35,736 bases of DNA from Alphaproteobacteria bacterium (GCA_002701555.1 NZVS01000072.1:1-35736); one strand, 5' to 3'. Numbered from the stretch's first letter, positions 7,902-16,951 are shown. Program-made: numbers and translations. Notes: a model not told the origin generated them from the letters alone.

Positions 7902-9323
7902 ATGAATTTTTTAAAAGCCTATTTCCACGCGGCAACGGTCAGTCTGTCTTCAAAGTTTGTCGCCATATTTGCCAACATAGCGCTACTATGGCTGGCCGCG
8001 CGCATATTGGACAAGGGAGATTTTGGTATCTTCATGGTGGCACTGGCTGTTGTCAGTTTGCTTGGAATGGTGTTGGCCGGGCCTTTTTGCAGCATTATTT
8101 TATTTCATGGGTCACGGTTAAAAAATGAGCCGGATCAAAATGAATTGGGGCATGAGTTGACCGGAAGGGTCATGAGTTGGGTGATTATATTTGCTTTGCT
8201 TATAACTGGCCTAATGATCGTGTCCGCAAATATATGGTCTGATATATTTAATATGCCGGATCTGGAACGGTGGCTTTATGTTCTAAGCCCAATGATTATA
8301 CTGGAAGCGCTTAGACGTGTAATGGCGGCTTGGCATAGGGCGCGCCAGGAAGTACAGATATCAATCACTTATAATGAGATATGGCCTAATGTCCTTAAAG
8401 CCGGATTTTTGGTTGGAGCCTATCTTTTTTCTCCGCATATTTATGGCGTGGCTTTTGCGCTTAACCTGTCATTGCTGGTGCCGGTCGTGGCGATTTTCAT
8501 GAAAGACCCTGTTTATCCTAATCTGGGGCGAAAAGTTTTTACAGACTGGGATATAAAGTATGGCCTAAAAAATCTGTTCACTTATGGCCTTAATCAACAA
8601 TCCAGAGGGTTTGATCTTATTTTAGTGGGTGCACTATCAAGTGCACTTATAGCGGCAGATTATGCAATCGCCTCGCGCTTCGGACGTCTTTTGCTGGTTG
8701 GTAAGCAGGGCCTCTCCCAACTTCTTGCTCCCCGGTTAGGAGCGCATTTTGGTGGTGAAGCAAATGACATGGCCGCATTTGAATTCAAAATTATGCGCTT
8801 CATCGGTTTTGCGATCGCCGCTTGCGGCGCCTTATTCATGCTTTTATTTGGAGAATGGGGAACATCACTGTTTTGTGATACGTGTGATAATGCTTACCCA
8901 GTCCTGCTTATCCTGTCGGCAGCTTTTGTCGTTAACACAAGCTTTGGATCTTTGGAAGATTACATGACTATGGCGGGGCATGCAGGCTGGAATCTTGGCC
9001 TAAGCGTAATTTCTACATCAATTATGATTTTAATGAGCATAATACTCATCCCTTATCTGGGAGGTGTGGGAGCAGGTTTTGCTGTTCTGGCGGCCTTTGC
9101 GGTCAGGGGTGTTGCGATGACATTGGCCATCCAGAGGCTGGATGGAGTTATGCTTGTTACAACAGCTAACATGACGACTGCATTTGCGGCGGCAGGTGTT
9201 CTTATCGGTGCGGCGTATGACCAGATAGGAACCGGACTTGCCTTTTTCCTTATTGTATTAATTACCATTTTGCCGCTAGACTATAAAAAACTAATCTCAC
9301 GCCGTGGCCGCACGCTTCGGTGA
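7902..9323 (+). CDS. Polysaccharide flippase, Wzx/MATE-like (MOP superfamily)
   Basis: A 473-residue, highly hydrophobic protein with about 12 predicted membrane helices and short loops, the size and plan of polysaccharide/O-antigen flippases of the MOP superfamily. The first helices (AATVSLSSKFVAIFANIALLW) and the repeating two-bundle layout fit this family. Such proteins flip lipid-linked glycan units from the cytoplasmic to the periplasmic face of the inner membrane. The gene starts 12 bases after the ZntB-like gene and is followed by sulfotransferase and methyltransferase genes, suggesting it exports a glycan decorated with sulfate or methyl groups. The exact substrate is unknown. Confidence 0.85.
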   Translation: MNFLKAYFHAATVSLSSKFVAIFANIALLWLAARILDKGDFGIFMVALAVVSLLGMVLAGPFCSIILFHGSRLKNEPDQNELGHELTGRVMSWVIIFALLITGLMIVSANIWSDIFNMPDLERWLYVLSPMIILEALRRVMAAWHRARQEVQISITYNEIWPNVLKAGFLVGAYLFSPHIYGVAFALNLSLLVPVVAIFMKDPVYPNLGRKVFTDWDIKYGLKNLFTYGLNQQSRGFDLILVGALSSALIAADYAIASRFGRLLLVGKQGLSQLLAPRLGAHFGGEANDMAAFEFKIMRFIGFAIAACGALFMLLFGEWGTSLFCDTCDNAYPVLLILSAAFVVNTSFGSLEDYMTMAGHAGWNLGLSVISTSIMILMSIILIPYLGGVGAGFAVLAAFAVRGVAMTLAIQRLDGVMLVTTANMTTAFAAAGVLIGAAYDQIGTGLAFFLIVLITILPLDYKKLISRRGRTLR

Positions 9324-9336
9324 GGCATATTTTTCA

Positions 9337-10188
9337 ATGAGCAATTTTAAAAAACCAGTCGAGCTTTTTCATCTTGGCCCACCAAAAACCGCAACTACTT
9401 GGGTGTATCGGGCCTTATGTGAAAATTCACAAATTGTAACCAGCGCCGAAGACCGGATACATTTTTTCGATCTGCATTATTCCAAAGGTGAAGATTGGTA
9501 TGATATGCAATTCACCCACAATAGTGATGGCGAAAACGAAGATAAAATAAGGTTCGATCCGACATATTCTTACATTTGCAGCCCTTACGCTTTGCAGAGA
9601 ATTGCAAAATATAATCCTGACGCAAAGTTAATGTTTGGACTGAGGAATCCGATCGATCGGGCATTTTCACATTATTGGCACATAAAAAAACAGGGTATCG
9701 GCGCCAATTTTTCATTTTCAGACATACTGGTTCATTATAATAGTTACGCAACATGGATGGAGCATGGACTGCTATCGAAGTCCGTTCAGTATATCCTGGA
9801 TAATTTTCCCCGAGAAAACATAAAGCCTCTATTGGTTGAAGAAATGGAGGGGAATGGCGAAGCTACATACAAGGATATATGTACATTTGCAGGCATAGAT
9901 GCGGATAGTATGCCTGGCGTTGTAAACCGAAAAATCAACGTTGCAGGCCCGAAAAAAACAAAAGCAAGTTATATGAAAAACAGGCTTGGTAAACTCCTCT
10001 TTGGTCGCGAAACGATGGAGGGCGATACTAGTGGCAGTAAAATAAAAAGCATGTTTTCTGGGAAGCGCGAATATCAAACAGGTATCGACCCCGTACTTCG
10101 CAAAGAACTTAGCGGATATGTGCTTGAGGACATAGAGAAACTTGAAAAATTGCTGGACATTGATTTGTCCGCCTGGAAATCAGCTTAA
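9337..10188 (+). CDS. Sulfotransferase domain protein
   Basis: A 283-residue protein with the PAPS-binding signatures of sulfotransferases. The 5'-phosphosulfate loop is LFHLGPPKTATTW (residues 10-22, with K17 and T18), and the 3'-phosphate motif is LRNPIDRAFSHYW (102-114, with R103 and S111). These enzymes transfer sulfate from PAPS to a hydroxyl or amine, often on glycans. The track starts at a GTG (9304) inside the flippase gene; the ATG at 9337 is preferred because the domain begins right after it and it falls 13 bases past the flippase stop. The length is short but complete for bacterial members. The acceptor is unknown; context suggests a surface glycan. Confidence 0.88.
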   Translation: MSNFKKPVELFHLGPPKTATTWVYRALCENSQIVTSAEDRIHFFDLHYSKGEDWYDMQFTHNSDGENEDKIRFDPTYSYICSPYALQRIAKYNPDAKLMFGLRNPIDRAFSHYWHIKKQGIGANFSFSDILVHYNSYATWMEHGLLSKSVQYILDNFPRENIKPLLVEEMEGNGEATYKDICTFAGIDADSMPGVVNRKINVAGPKKTKASYMKNRLGKLLFGRETMEGDTSGSKIKSMFSGKREYQTGIDPVLRKELSGYVLEDIEKLEKLLDIDLSAWKSA

Positions 10189-10198
10189 GGGGAAATTC

Positions 10199-10942
10199 AT
10201 GGAAAAAGATAGTCAAAAAAAAGGAAGTTTTGGCCTTCCTGCGGATTACAAACCCAACCAGACACTAGAAACCATGGATGTTGTAAGCGGTAAGGACTAT
10301 TGGAATCCAAACAGAACGCGCCTTGCTTTCCTTTATCAATATTATGTGTATGTGTATGCGGCAAAATTAGCGGAAGACCGCAACGCTAAGAAAATTATGG
10401 ATATTGGATGCGGGCCAGCGCCTAAGCTCAGGTTGGTGCATAATAAAAATCCCAAAGCGCATATAATTGGAATTGACCAACCTTCAGCAATTGAATATTG
10501 CCAAAGTACTTATAATTATGGGACATGGGTGGTGGACGATTTCGAAAACCCTAGGGATGATATGGATTTGCCAAAAGCAGATTTAATCATCAGTTCGGAT
10601 GTAATCGAACACCTTCAAAATCCTGATAAACTATTAGAATATGCCCGTTCGAAATTGGCAGACGGTGGCTTAATATTGCTATCGACCCCTGATCGCGCCA
10701 GAATGACAAGTGAAAGTCAGAAGACGCCCGATAATCCCCACCATATTCGTGAGTGGACATATCAGGAGCTGGAAAATTACGTTGTTTCCCGTGGGTTTGA
10801 GATTGTAGAGCATTTCCATCAGTGGCCATTAAGGCTTGTACCTTCAAAAGCCCTAATCAGGAAAATAATTACAAAGATTTTTAAAGGTGAGCCGCGTAAA
10901 TGGAAATATAATCAGGTCATTGTTATCAAACCGAAGGTTTGA
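10199..10942 (+). CDS. SAM-dependent methyltransferase (class I)
   Basis: A 247-residue class I methyltransferase. Motif I is IMDIGCGPAPK (66-76), the acidic end of strand 2 is GID (91-93), and motif IV is LIISSDVIEHLQNP, typical of the Methyltransf_11/23 type. These enzymes use S-adenosylmethionine; the target (sugar, lipid or small molecule) cannot be read. The track start at 10142 lies inside the sulfotransferase gene; ATG 10199 has AAGGGGAAA directly upstream and leaves a 10-base gap, so I use it. It is the last gene of the probable operon and ends 7 bases from the convergent BrkB gene. Confidence 0.85.
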   Translation: MEKDSQKKGSFGLPADYKPNQTLETMDVVSGKDYWNPNRTRLAFLYQYYVYVYAAKLAEDRNAKKIMDIGCGPAPKLRLVHNKNPKAHIIGIDQPSAIEYCQSTYNYGTWVVDDFENPRDDMDLPKADLIISSDVIEHLQNPDKLLEYARSKLADGGLILLSTPDRARMTSESQKTPDNPHHIREWTYQELENYVVSRGFEIVEHFHQWPLRLVPSKALIRKIITKIFKGEPRKWKYNQVIVIKPKV

Positions 10943-10949
10943 ACCGTAT

Positions 10950-12299
10950 TTAGTTAGACCCATCATTTTCTTTGCCGGCAATGCCGAGAGCTTCCTCAAT
11001 AGAAAGCTTCCCTAAAATTTTGTGTCGGCTCTCATGCATCGTATCCAATAATTTGGCAACAGGTGCGGGGGAGGCGGGCGCTGCAAGGCTTAGCTTTCCT
11101 GCGCGACCATAGCTTTCCAACGCATCAAATACTTCTTGCATAGGAGTTGTGGCAAAGGAAACCGCAGGATGCCATGTTGGCTCGTTCTCCCCAGTGGCTA
11201 AAATCAAGCTTTTCTCGACAAGCGCATCCAATATACGTTCAACAGCGATCGGCGGCGCATTGACGCTTTTGGCAAGATTTTCAGTTGTCCAACTGAGACT
11301 GCGATCATGATGTGCTTTCCCTACATAGTAGACGATGCTTAAGCCATAATTATGCATTAGGCGCGTTGATAACAACAATGGCTGTCGACTTATTCTTAAA
11401 AATCGGGGGTGCTGAGCATAAAAAGCGATGTTGCACCCCAAAAGCACAACCAGCCAACCGATATAAATCCAAACCATAAATAAAATCAAAGTTGCAAAAG
11501 CGGCATATATAGCAACATATGTGGTCGAACTTGTCACAAAAAGAGAGAATATATAGCCCATGACTTTCCAGATGAAAGCCGCAAAAAGTCCTCCGACAAA
11601 GGCGGGCATGATCTGTACTTTTGTATTGGGCATAAATATATAGAGCGCCGCAAAACCAATAGCCAGAACAAGCCATGGCACGAGAAGTCCAAAGAAAGAC
11701 AAGATTGCGCCAATAAAAGCCATATCTTGCAACGTTAAATAAAAATCCGAATGACGAAGTATCGTAGTTGCGCTGGTAGAGAGGAAGATTGCCAGAGGAC
11801 CTATAAACAATACAGTCAAATAATCGCTAAAGCGCTTTGCTACCGACCTACCTTGTCCCACACGCCAGATATAATTAAACGACCATTCGATTTTCTGCAT
11901 GAGGGACACAACCGAATAAATAAGGAAAGCCAAACCGATTGCGCCAAGAACACCGACTTTTATGTTGTCTACGAAATCAACTATTTTTTCGGTAATTTCT
12001 TGCGCCTGCGCATTACCCAGGCCGCTCAGGAGTTGACCTAAAAACGGCTCAAGCTGGTTTTGTACACCAAAGCCCTTCAACACAGAAAAAGATACAGCCA
12101 ACAGGGGAACGATCGTTATTAAGGTTGTATAAACAAGACTCATCGCACGAAGTGAAAATTGTGTATCAGTTCCATCACGGATAAGAGCGAACAGGAAGCG
12201 AGCTATCATGTGCCCCTCCCTAACCAGGAACGGTTTATCGGAAAGATCGGCTTTTAAAAAGGCATCGACCTTTTCTTGTAATACGGATCTTCTCGACAT
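10950..12299 (-). CDS. YihY/BrkB (UPF0761) family inner membrane protein
   Basis: A 449-residue protein with the YihY/BrkB layout: a cytoplasmic N-terminus, six or so membrane helices (about residues 55-300), the conserved segment RAMSLVYTTLITIVPLLAVS (47-66) and a C-terminal soluble extension of about 150 residues that looks like a winged-helix-like region (TTENLAKSVNAPPIAVERIL). Old annotations call this family ribonuclease BN, but that assignment was wrong for YihY. The real role is uncertain; the name BrkB comes from a Bordetella serum-resistance protein. Its ATG overlaps the MltA stop codon by one base (TAATG), implying translational coupling. Confidence 0.88.
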   Translation of the reverse strand: MSRRSVLQEKVDAFLKADLSDKPFLVREGHMIARFLFALIRDGTDTQFSLRAMSLVYTTLITIVPLLAVSFSVLKGFGVQNQLEPFLGQLLSGLGNAQAQEITEKIVDFVDNIKVGVLGAIGLAFLIYSVVSLMQKIEWSFNYIWRVGQGRSVAKRFSDYLTVLFIGPLAIFLSTSATTILRHSDFYLTLQDMAFIGAILSFFGLLVPWLVLAIGFAALYIFMPNTKVQIMPAFVGGLFAAFIWKVMGYIFSLFVTSSTTYVAIYAAFATLILFMVWIYIGWLVVLLGCNIAFYAQHPRFLRISRQPLLLSTRLMHNYGLSIVYYVGKAHHDRSLSWTTENLAKSVNAPPIAVERILDALVEKSLILATGENEPTWHPAVSFATTPMQEVFDALESYGRAGKLSLAAPASPAPVAKLLDTMHESRHKILGKLSIEEALGIAGKENDGSN

Positions 12300-13498
12300 T
12301 ATTGCATGACCAATCTGTTTAAATGTTTGGGAAGAAGAACATAATAGCGACCGCGGGACTTCATTTTCCCTGCAAGCAATTCCGCCCTTTTTCCCGATCC
12401 CCAGAAAATATCTCCCCGCACAGCGCCTTTGATGGCGCCGCCTGTGTCCTGACCCATCATTAGCTGGCGGAAAACACCTTTGGTTTCATCCGGGTGGTGC
12501 GCGTCAATCCAAAATGGCAGACCGTAGGGCCATATACCATGGTCAACGGCCAATGACCGCTCTGGCGTTAAAGCAATTCCTTCGCCGCCTTTGGGGCCTT
12601 CCGCATCTTTCGTTTCCTCGAAAAACACATAGGAGGGATTTGAGTTCATGATTTCGGTGGCGCGCTGGGGGTGGGTTTCAAGCCAGGTGCGGATACTTTG
12701 CATAGAAACATTTTCTTTTTGCAACTCGTTTTGTTCAACCAGTGTTTTACCGATTGCTTTGTAAAGATGCCCGTTTTGCCCAGCATATCCAACGCGTACC
12801 GTTTCCCCATTTTCAAGTTTAACAATACCTGATCCCTGAATTTCCAGAAAAAAAGCATCAATAGGATTGTCGACCCATAACAGGGCTTTATCCTGTTCCT
12901 GCGGTAGGGCGCCTGACGTAATTTGCGCGCGGTTTTCATAAGGTTTAAGGTGACCGTCTATGTTGCGTCCTGCTATACGCTGACCTTTCAGCTCATCACG
13001 GAATTCTCCAAGATTAACCATTATCAGATCATCAGGCTTTGCCCTGAGCGGTACATTATACCGGTCTGTCTTCTCATATGATCCATTTAGATAGGCTTCG
13101 TAATAGCCTGTAAACAGCCCCTCGGCAGATATACCGTCGCTAACCTCAAATGCGTTAAAGTTCTCAACTAGCCAGGCCGTAATCCCGGCATCATGCTTTG
13201 GCATATTTTCACAAATATCAAGCCAGTCCTGCACATAACCAAATCTGCTGTCATCCCCTATGGCAGCGTTCTTATCCTTTTTAGAAAGGCGGGCACAAGT
13301 TTTGGAAAAAGCATCAGTGAAACCCGAGGGCGTTTCTTCGGGCCAGCCGGGAAGAGATGAAAATTCAGTTTGTGTTAGTGTGAGGCGTTGCATTTCAGGT
13401 TTTTCAAAATCGGGTGCAGGGGACTTCGTGCATCCGGGGAGTCCAAAAACAAGAATACAGGCAAAAAAGGCGCAAGCCCAGAAAAAACTATGAGGCAT
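12299..13498 (-). CDS. mltA: Membrane-bound lytic murein transglycosylase A
   Basis: A lipoprotein-type MltA with the signal peptide MPHSFFWACAFFACILVFGL followed by lipobox LPGC, which puts the lipidated Cys at residue 23. MltA proteins cut the glycan strands of peptidoglycan in the periplasm while anchored to the outer membrane. The segment MMGQDTGGAIKGAVRGDIFW near the C-terminus is the 3D domain with the catalytic Asp region, and FTGYYEAYL marks the start of the MltA domain. The track begins at 13534, but the ATG at 13498 puts the signal peptide at the true N-terminus and overlaps the upstream gene by only 11 bases, so I prefer it (399 residues). It overlaps the BrkB start by one base. 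Confidence 0.9.
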   Translation of the reverse strand: MPHSFFWACAFFACILVFGLPGCTKSPAPDFEKPEMQRLTLTQTEFSSLPGWPEETPSGFTDAFSKTCARLSKKDKNAAIGDDSRFGYVQDWLDICENMPKHDAGITAWLVENFNAFEVSDGISAEGLFTGYYEAYLNGSYEKTDRYNVPLRAKPDDLIMVNLGEFRDELKGQRIAGRNIDGHLKPYENRAQITSGALPQEQDKALLWVDNPIDAFFLEIQGSGIVKLENGETVRVGYAGQNGHLYKAIGKTLVEQNELQKENVSMQSIRTWLETHPQRATEIMNSNPSYVFFEETKDAEGPKGGEGIALTPERSLAVDHGIWPYGLPFWIDAHHPDETKGVFRQLMMGQDTGGAIKGAVRGDIFWGSGKRAELLAGKMKSRGRYYVLLPKHLNRLVMQ

Positions 13499-14219
13499 CG
13501 GGAAGGGGGGTTTTATGGTTTTCGGGTTCACCATCTTTGGTTTCGAAAATCAACCAGGTCGGATCCTTTGATTTGAGCTTGCGCCCGAATGTCCACAAAT
13601 CGGCCATTTCAGTAATGCGTTCAGGATCACCGCTGATGATTTTTCCATCGCGGTCTCTAATCACCGCCGTTTCTTCAGCGCGGATACGAAGTGTGATAAA
13701 TGCAAATCCTTCACGAATGGCGGCATCGTTAACATCGGCGGCCCGAACTGCATGAATTTCCGTATCTACAGATTCACCTGTTCTGCTACGTTCGTCTATT
13801 GCAGCTTCAAAACCTTCGTAAACCTGGGGAGCCAGAAGTTCGGAAAGCATCTCCTTGTCACCATCGGCAAAAGCCTCAACAACAATAACAAATGCTTCCT
13901 TTGCATTTTTGATGAAATCCTGCGGGTGGAACATGCGGTCAGCACGCGCAATCTCCATAAAGCCATCTTTGGCATCTTCGCTTTCAAACTCAATATTTTT
14001 AAGGGCGCTATCCGAAAGGTCAGCCAGAGGCAGGGAGCTTTCTTCTGAGTTTGCAGGGATGGGCTCCACGGTCTGGCTGGGCGATGAGGGTTGATTTTCA
14101 AAAGGGTTGGGTCTTTGCCGCTCGTCCCCACTTTTTGTGCCTAGTGTATTGCGAAGCCACACAACAAGCGCGCCTGCTATGATAATGTAAATTAAAAGAT
14201 CTGCCGGTATTCCGCCCAT
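13488..14219 (-). CDS. Tim44-like domain protein (TimA type)
   Basis: A 243-residue protein with one N-terminal membrane helix (LLIYIIIAGALVVWLRN, about 8-24), a low-complexity Pro/Ser-rich linker (about 35-65) and a C-terminal Tim44/NTF2-like domain (about 95-235: RADRMFHPQDFIKNAKEAF, then MADLWTFGRKLKSKDPTW). Bacterial Tim44 homologues are typical of Alphaproteobacteria and are thought to be membrane-associated; the mitochondrial relative helps the import motor. The gene starts a tight three-gene set with mltA (11-base overlap) and the BrkB gene. It lies next to secB on the opposite strand, a conserved alphaproteobacterial neighbour. Confidence 0.88.
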   Translation of the reverse strand: MGGIPADLLIYIIIAGALVVWLRNTLGTKSGDERQRPNPFENQPSSPSQTVEPIPANSEESSLPLADLSDSALKNIEFESEDAKDGFMEIARADRMFHPQDFIKNAKEAFVIVVEAFADGDKEMLSELLAPQVYEGFEAAIDERSRTGESVDTEIHAVRAADVNDAAIREGFAFITLRIRAEETAVIRDRDGKIISGDPERITEMADLWTFGRKLKSKDPTWLIFETKDGEPENHKTPLPDAS

Positions 14220-14259
14220 AATTTATAAACTTTTCCGTTACTTCTTATATCGGTTGTTC

Positions 14260-14288
14260 TTGATTAACTTCAAGCCTTGCCTTAATAC
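14260..14288 (+). promoter_or_regulatory. Probable secB promoter
   Basis: TTGATT (14260-14265) and TAATAC (14283-14288) are separated by 17 bases, close to the sigma-70 consensus, and lie about 31 bases before the secB ATG. The gap also holds the start of the divergent Tim44-like gene. No experimental support. Confidence 0.5.
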
Positions 14289-14319
14289 TAAATACAAGGA
14301 AAGACAAAGGAAACTTTAA

Positions 14320-14853
14320 ATGACCAAAGATAAAAAGACCACAGAATCCTCATCAAAAAAAGCAGAAACTTCAAATAAAGTTGTTGAAGAGCGTAATGCC
14401 CAATCCCTGCAGTTGCAAATTTTGGCTCAGTATTTAAAAGACGTATCGTTTGAAAGTCCAAACTCCCCGTACTCGCTACGAGCGGGTCAGGAAAACCCTA
14501 AAACAGAGCTATCCTTTAACCTTGAAACGCGCGAGATAGACAAGGAAAAAGGCGGCGATCTTTATGAAGTCGCCATTAAGGTAACCGCGAAAGCAATGCG
14601 CGGCAAGGATGTAGTTTTTATTACAGAAGTTGATTATGGCACACTGGTTTCCATGAAAGGCGTTCCTGCCGAAAAAATCGGCCCGCTTCTTCTGATCGAA
14701 GTGCCGCGCCTGACATTTCCCTTTGTTCGCAAAGTTATTGCGGACCTAACCCAAGAAGGTGGTTTCCCGCCATTACTGCTTAACCCTGTTGACTTTACAT
14801 CGCTTTATAAAAAGGGATCAGATAAGGCCAAGGCTTCCAAAAAAGCCAAGTAG
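14320..14853 (+). CDS. secB: SecB export chaperone
   Basis: A 177-residue SecB with the family core from LQLQILAQYLKDVSFESPN (about 31-49) through GPLLLIEVPRLTFPFVRKVI to GGFPPLLLNPVDF. SecB is a cytoplasmic homotetramer that keeps precursors unfolded and hands them to SecA for Sec export. The core is flanked by Lys/Ser-rich N- and C-terminal tails (KKTTESSSKKAETS and KGSDKAKASKKAK), making it a little longer than the usual 150-170 residues. AAAGGA sits 8 bases before the ATG. It is a single-gene unit, and its stop lies one base from the convergent dnaQ end. Confidence 0.95.
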   Translation: MTKDKKTTESSSKKAETSNKVVEERNAQSLQLQILAQYLKDVSFESPNSPYSLRAGQENPKTELSFNLETREIDKEKGGDLYEVAIKVTAKAMRGKDVVFITEVDYGTLVSMKGVPAEKIGPLLLIEVPRLTFPFVRKVIADLTQEGGFPPLLLNPVDFTSLYKKGSDKAKASKKAK

Positions 14854-14854
14854 A

Positions 14855-15550
14855 TCAGGAGCCGTATTTTTCCCAGAGCGGATCGCTAAGCTGTGACAGA
14901 AATTCGGCATGCGCCTGTTTTTCGGCATCATTTAACAAAAATTCCCTCGGCTCACGATAAGGTTTTCCAGAAGAACTGGTTTCTGAGGATTTGGTTTTTG
15001 TGCCGGACAGATTTTCACGCGCCAGAGATAGTCCGTGTTGACGCCCACCCATAAGCTCAAGATACACTTCCGCAAGAAGCTGGGAATCAAGAAGTGCGCC
15101 GTGCAGTTCCCGATTTGTATTGTCAATCCCAAAACGCCGGCAAAGCGCATCAAGATTGGCAGGAGAACCCGGGAATTTCTGACGAGCTATTTGCAATGTA
15201 TCAATATGATCTTTCATGCGTAGCGATGGATAGCCAAAAGCTTTAAGCTCGGCATTTAAAAATTTTATATCAAATTCGGCATTATGGATGACCATACGGT
15301 TATTGCCGATGAAATCCATGAAATCGCCTACAACTTCGCCGAATGTCGGTTTATCTTTTAAAAAATCTGTGGTAATGCCGTGAACGGCAACCGCGTCTGC
15401 GGGAACATCGCGTTCCGGATTTATATACTGCCAATACGTACGGCCAGTTGGTATAAAGTTCTCAACCTCCACACACCCGATTTCAATGATGCGGTCACCA
15501 TTATCGGGATCAAATCCAGTTGTTTCTGTATCCAGTATGATTTCACGCAT
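14855..15550 (-). CDS. dnaQ: DNA polymerase III epsilon subunit (3'-5' exonuclease)
   Basis: A 231-residue DEDDh exonuclease. Exo I is LDTETTGFD (D7, E9), Exo II is HNAEFDIKFLN (D94) and Exo III is HGALLDSQLL (H150, D155), all intact. As epsilon subunit it proofreads for the replicative polymerase. The last about 50 residues (SLARENL...EFLLNDAEKQAHAEFLSQL...WEKY) are the tail that usually binds the alpha subunit. The start overlaps the coaE end by 8 bases, so it is the last gene of the PPSR-aroE-coaE-dnaQ string. The order aroE-coaE-dnaQ with secB opposite is a conserved alphaproteobacterial arrangement. Confidence 0.95.
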   Translation of the reverse strand: MREIILDTETTGFDPDNGDRIIEIGCVEVENFIPTGRTYWQYINPERDVPADAVAVHGITTDFLKDKPTFGEVVGDFMDFIGNNRMVIHNAEFDIKFLNAELKAFGYPSLRMKDHIDTLQIARQKFPGSPANLDALCRRFGIDNTNRELHGALLDSQLLAEVYLELMGGRQHGLSLARENLSGTKTKSSETSSSGKPYREPREFLLNDAEKQAHAEFLSQLSDPLWEKYGS

Positions 15551-16148
15551 GATTTTTTTCCTCGAGTGCCTTCAGTATAGTTTTGACTTCTTGCATTGAA
15601 AAGGCTTTTCCCGCACCTGTGTGGACAATAAAATCTGCCAGTGCGCATTTTTCCTTGTCCGGCATTTGGCTTTTCAGAATTCCAGAAAATTTTTCATGCG
15701 TCATGCCAGGCCGTGACAGTGCGCGTTGTTTCTGTATAAATCTAGGCGCTGTTACAACAATGACATAGTCAAGTCGCTTCTGGGCGCCTGTTTCATAAAG
15801 AAGTGGTATATCAAATAAAATAACGGGCGTTCCCATCTTTTGATGAAGGGCTGTGAAGGTGGCTTGTTCTTCCCATACGAAGGGATGAAGTATATTTTCA
15901 AGTTCTGTGCGTTTTTCAGTATCGGAAAAAACTATCTGCCCTAGTTTTTGGCGATCAATGGCTTGTTTTTTTCTGTCCCAACTCTTTGGGAAGGCGCGGG
16001 CAATTTCTGAAAAAACGCGGCTGTCAGGCGAAAAAGCTTTGTGTACCGCCTTATCGGAATCATGTACAGGCACACCATTTTCAGCAAACATAGCGGCAAC
16101 AGTTGATTTACCCATAGCTATGGAACCGGTAAGGCCGAGTTTAATCAC
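15543..16148 (-). CDS. coaE: Dephospho-CoA kinase
   Basis: A 201-residue P-loop kinase with GSIAMGKST (8-16) and the CoaE core VPVHDSDKAVHKAF, HPFVWEEQ and DIPLLYETG. It phosphorylates the 3'-hydroxyl of the ribose of dephospho-CoA in the last step of CoA synthesis, in the cytoplasm. The start codon is GTG and shares a base with the aroE stop (TAGTG), so translation is probably coupled. Length and motifs are normal. Confidence 0.95.
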   Translation of the reverse strand: MIKLGLTGSIAMGKSTVAAMFAENGVPVHDSDKAVHKAFSPDSRVFSEIARAFPKSWDRKKQAIDRQKLGQIVFSDTEKRTELENILHPFVWEEQATFTALHQKMGTPVILFDIPLLYETGAQKRLDYVIVVTAPRFIQKQRALSRPGMTHEKFSGILKSQMPDKEKCALADFIVHTGAGKAFSMQEVKTILKALEEKNHA

Positions 16149-16951
16149 TATACAATCGCTTCCTTCGAACTGTCATCAACATGCGGGGAAAGGCCTGTCC
16201 AAATTTCAAAACTTTTTTGCGCCTGATAGAAAAACATATCTGCACCTGTAACAACCGTATTGCCTCGATCCAATGCTTGCGTAAGAAGGGGTGTCATAAG
16301 GGGGGTATAGACAATATCAGTAACCAGCGCACGCTTCGGAAGGTTTCCCAGATTAATATCGAGGCCTTTTCCACCCTGCATTCCCAGGCTGGTTGCATTT
16401 ATCAGGATATTTGCGCCCTTTAATGCGTTTTCACGGTTTCCCCATTCTACAAAATGTCCGTCGAAATCTTCTGCTAGATTAACGCCCTTGAGTGCGGTGC
16501 GATTTACGATACGAATTTCCGGTGCATTATTTTGCTGCAAAACATATGCGGCGGCACGCGCTGCACCGCCTGCGCCCAAAATAACAGCAGGCCCGTCATT
16601 CCAACTGAATGTCGGTGCATTAGTCTCAATATTGCGCTTAAAACCGTAAATATCGGTATTATACGCATAGAGTTTGTGATCCTTCAGGAGGATAGTATTC
16701 ACCGCACCTGTTGCCTGTGCGCCGCCATCGAAAAAATCGCAAAAAACGCCTATTTTTTCTTTTAAAGGTACTGTGACATTAAATCCCACATACCCGGCTT
16801 CCAGCAATTTACCAAAATCATGCTTCAAATTTTCCGGTTTTATTTCAATTGCTTCATAAGTGCCTGAAATATTATTTTCTACAAGCCAGTGTTTGTGCAA
16901 GGCAGGGGATTTGCTATGTGATATAGGTGAACCTAATACGGCAAGTTTCAT
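16148..16951 (-). CDS. aroE: Shikimate dehydrogenase
   Basis: A 267-residue AroE, the NADPH-dependent reduction of 3-dehydroshikimate to shikimate in aromatic amino acid synthesis. The substrate-binding motif SPISHSKSPALHK is at 8-20, the catalytic Lys is in NVTVPLKEKI (K64), the paired Asp is D100 in YNTDIYGF, and the nucleotide loop is GAGGAARA (126-133). All key residues are present. The start overlaps the PPSR stop by four bases and the end overlaps the coaE start, so it sits inside a compact operon. In many relatives a maf gene lies between PPSR and aroE; here it is missing. Confidence 0.95.
   Translation of the reverse strand: MKLAVLGSPISHSKSPALHKHWLVENNISGTYEAIEIKPENLKHDFGKLLEAGYVGFNVTVPLKEKIGVFCDFFDGGAQATGAVNTILLKDHKLYAYNTDIYGFKRNIETNAPTFSWNDGPAVILGAGGAARAAAYVLQQNNAPEIRIVNRTALKGVNLAEDFDGHFVEWGNRENALKGANILINATSLGMQGGKGLDINLGNLPKRALVTDIVYTPLMTPLLTQALDRGNTVVTGADMFFYQAQKSFEIWTGLSPHVDDSSKEAIV

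Noticed and set aside
7880-8128. Plus-strand ORF of 82 residues
   Set aside because: A different frame of the flippase gene; its start precedes the true gene start by chance.
9304-9336. Extended start for the sulfotransferase gene
   Set aside because: The GTG at 9304 would overlap the flippase end and add 11 residues not needed by the domain; ATG 9337 fits better.
10142-10198. Extended start for the methyltransferase gene
   Set aside because: It would lie inside the sulfotransferase gene; ATG 10199 follows a good ribosome-binding site.
11350-11676. Minus-strand ORF of 108 residues inside the BrkB gene
   Set aside because: Out-of-frame reading of a hydrophobic gene, with Cys/His-rich composition typical of shadow ORFs.
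13414-14094. Plus-strand ORFs opposite mltA and the Tim44-like gene
   Set aside because: Both minus-strand genes have clear signal peptide and domain evidence; the plus-strand frames have none.
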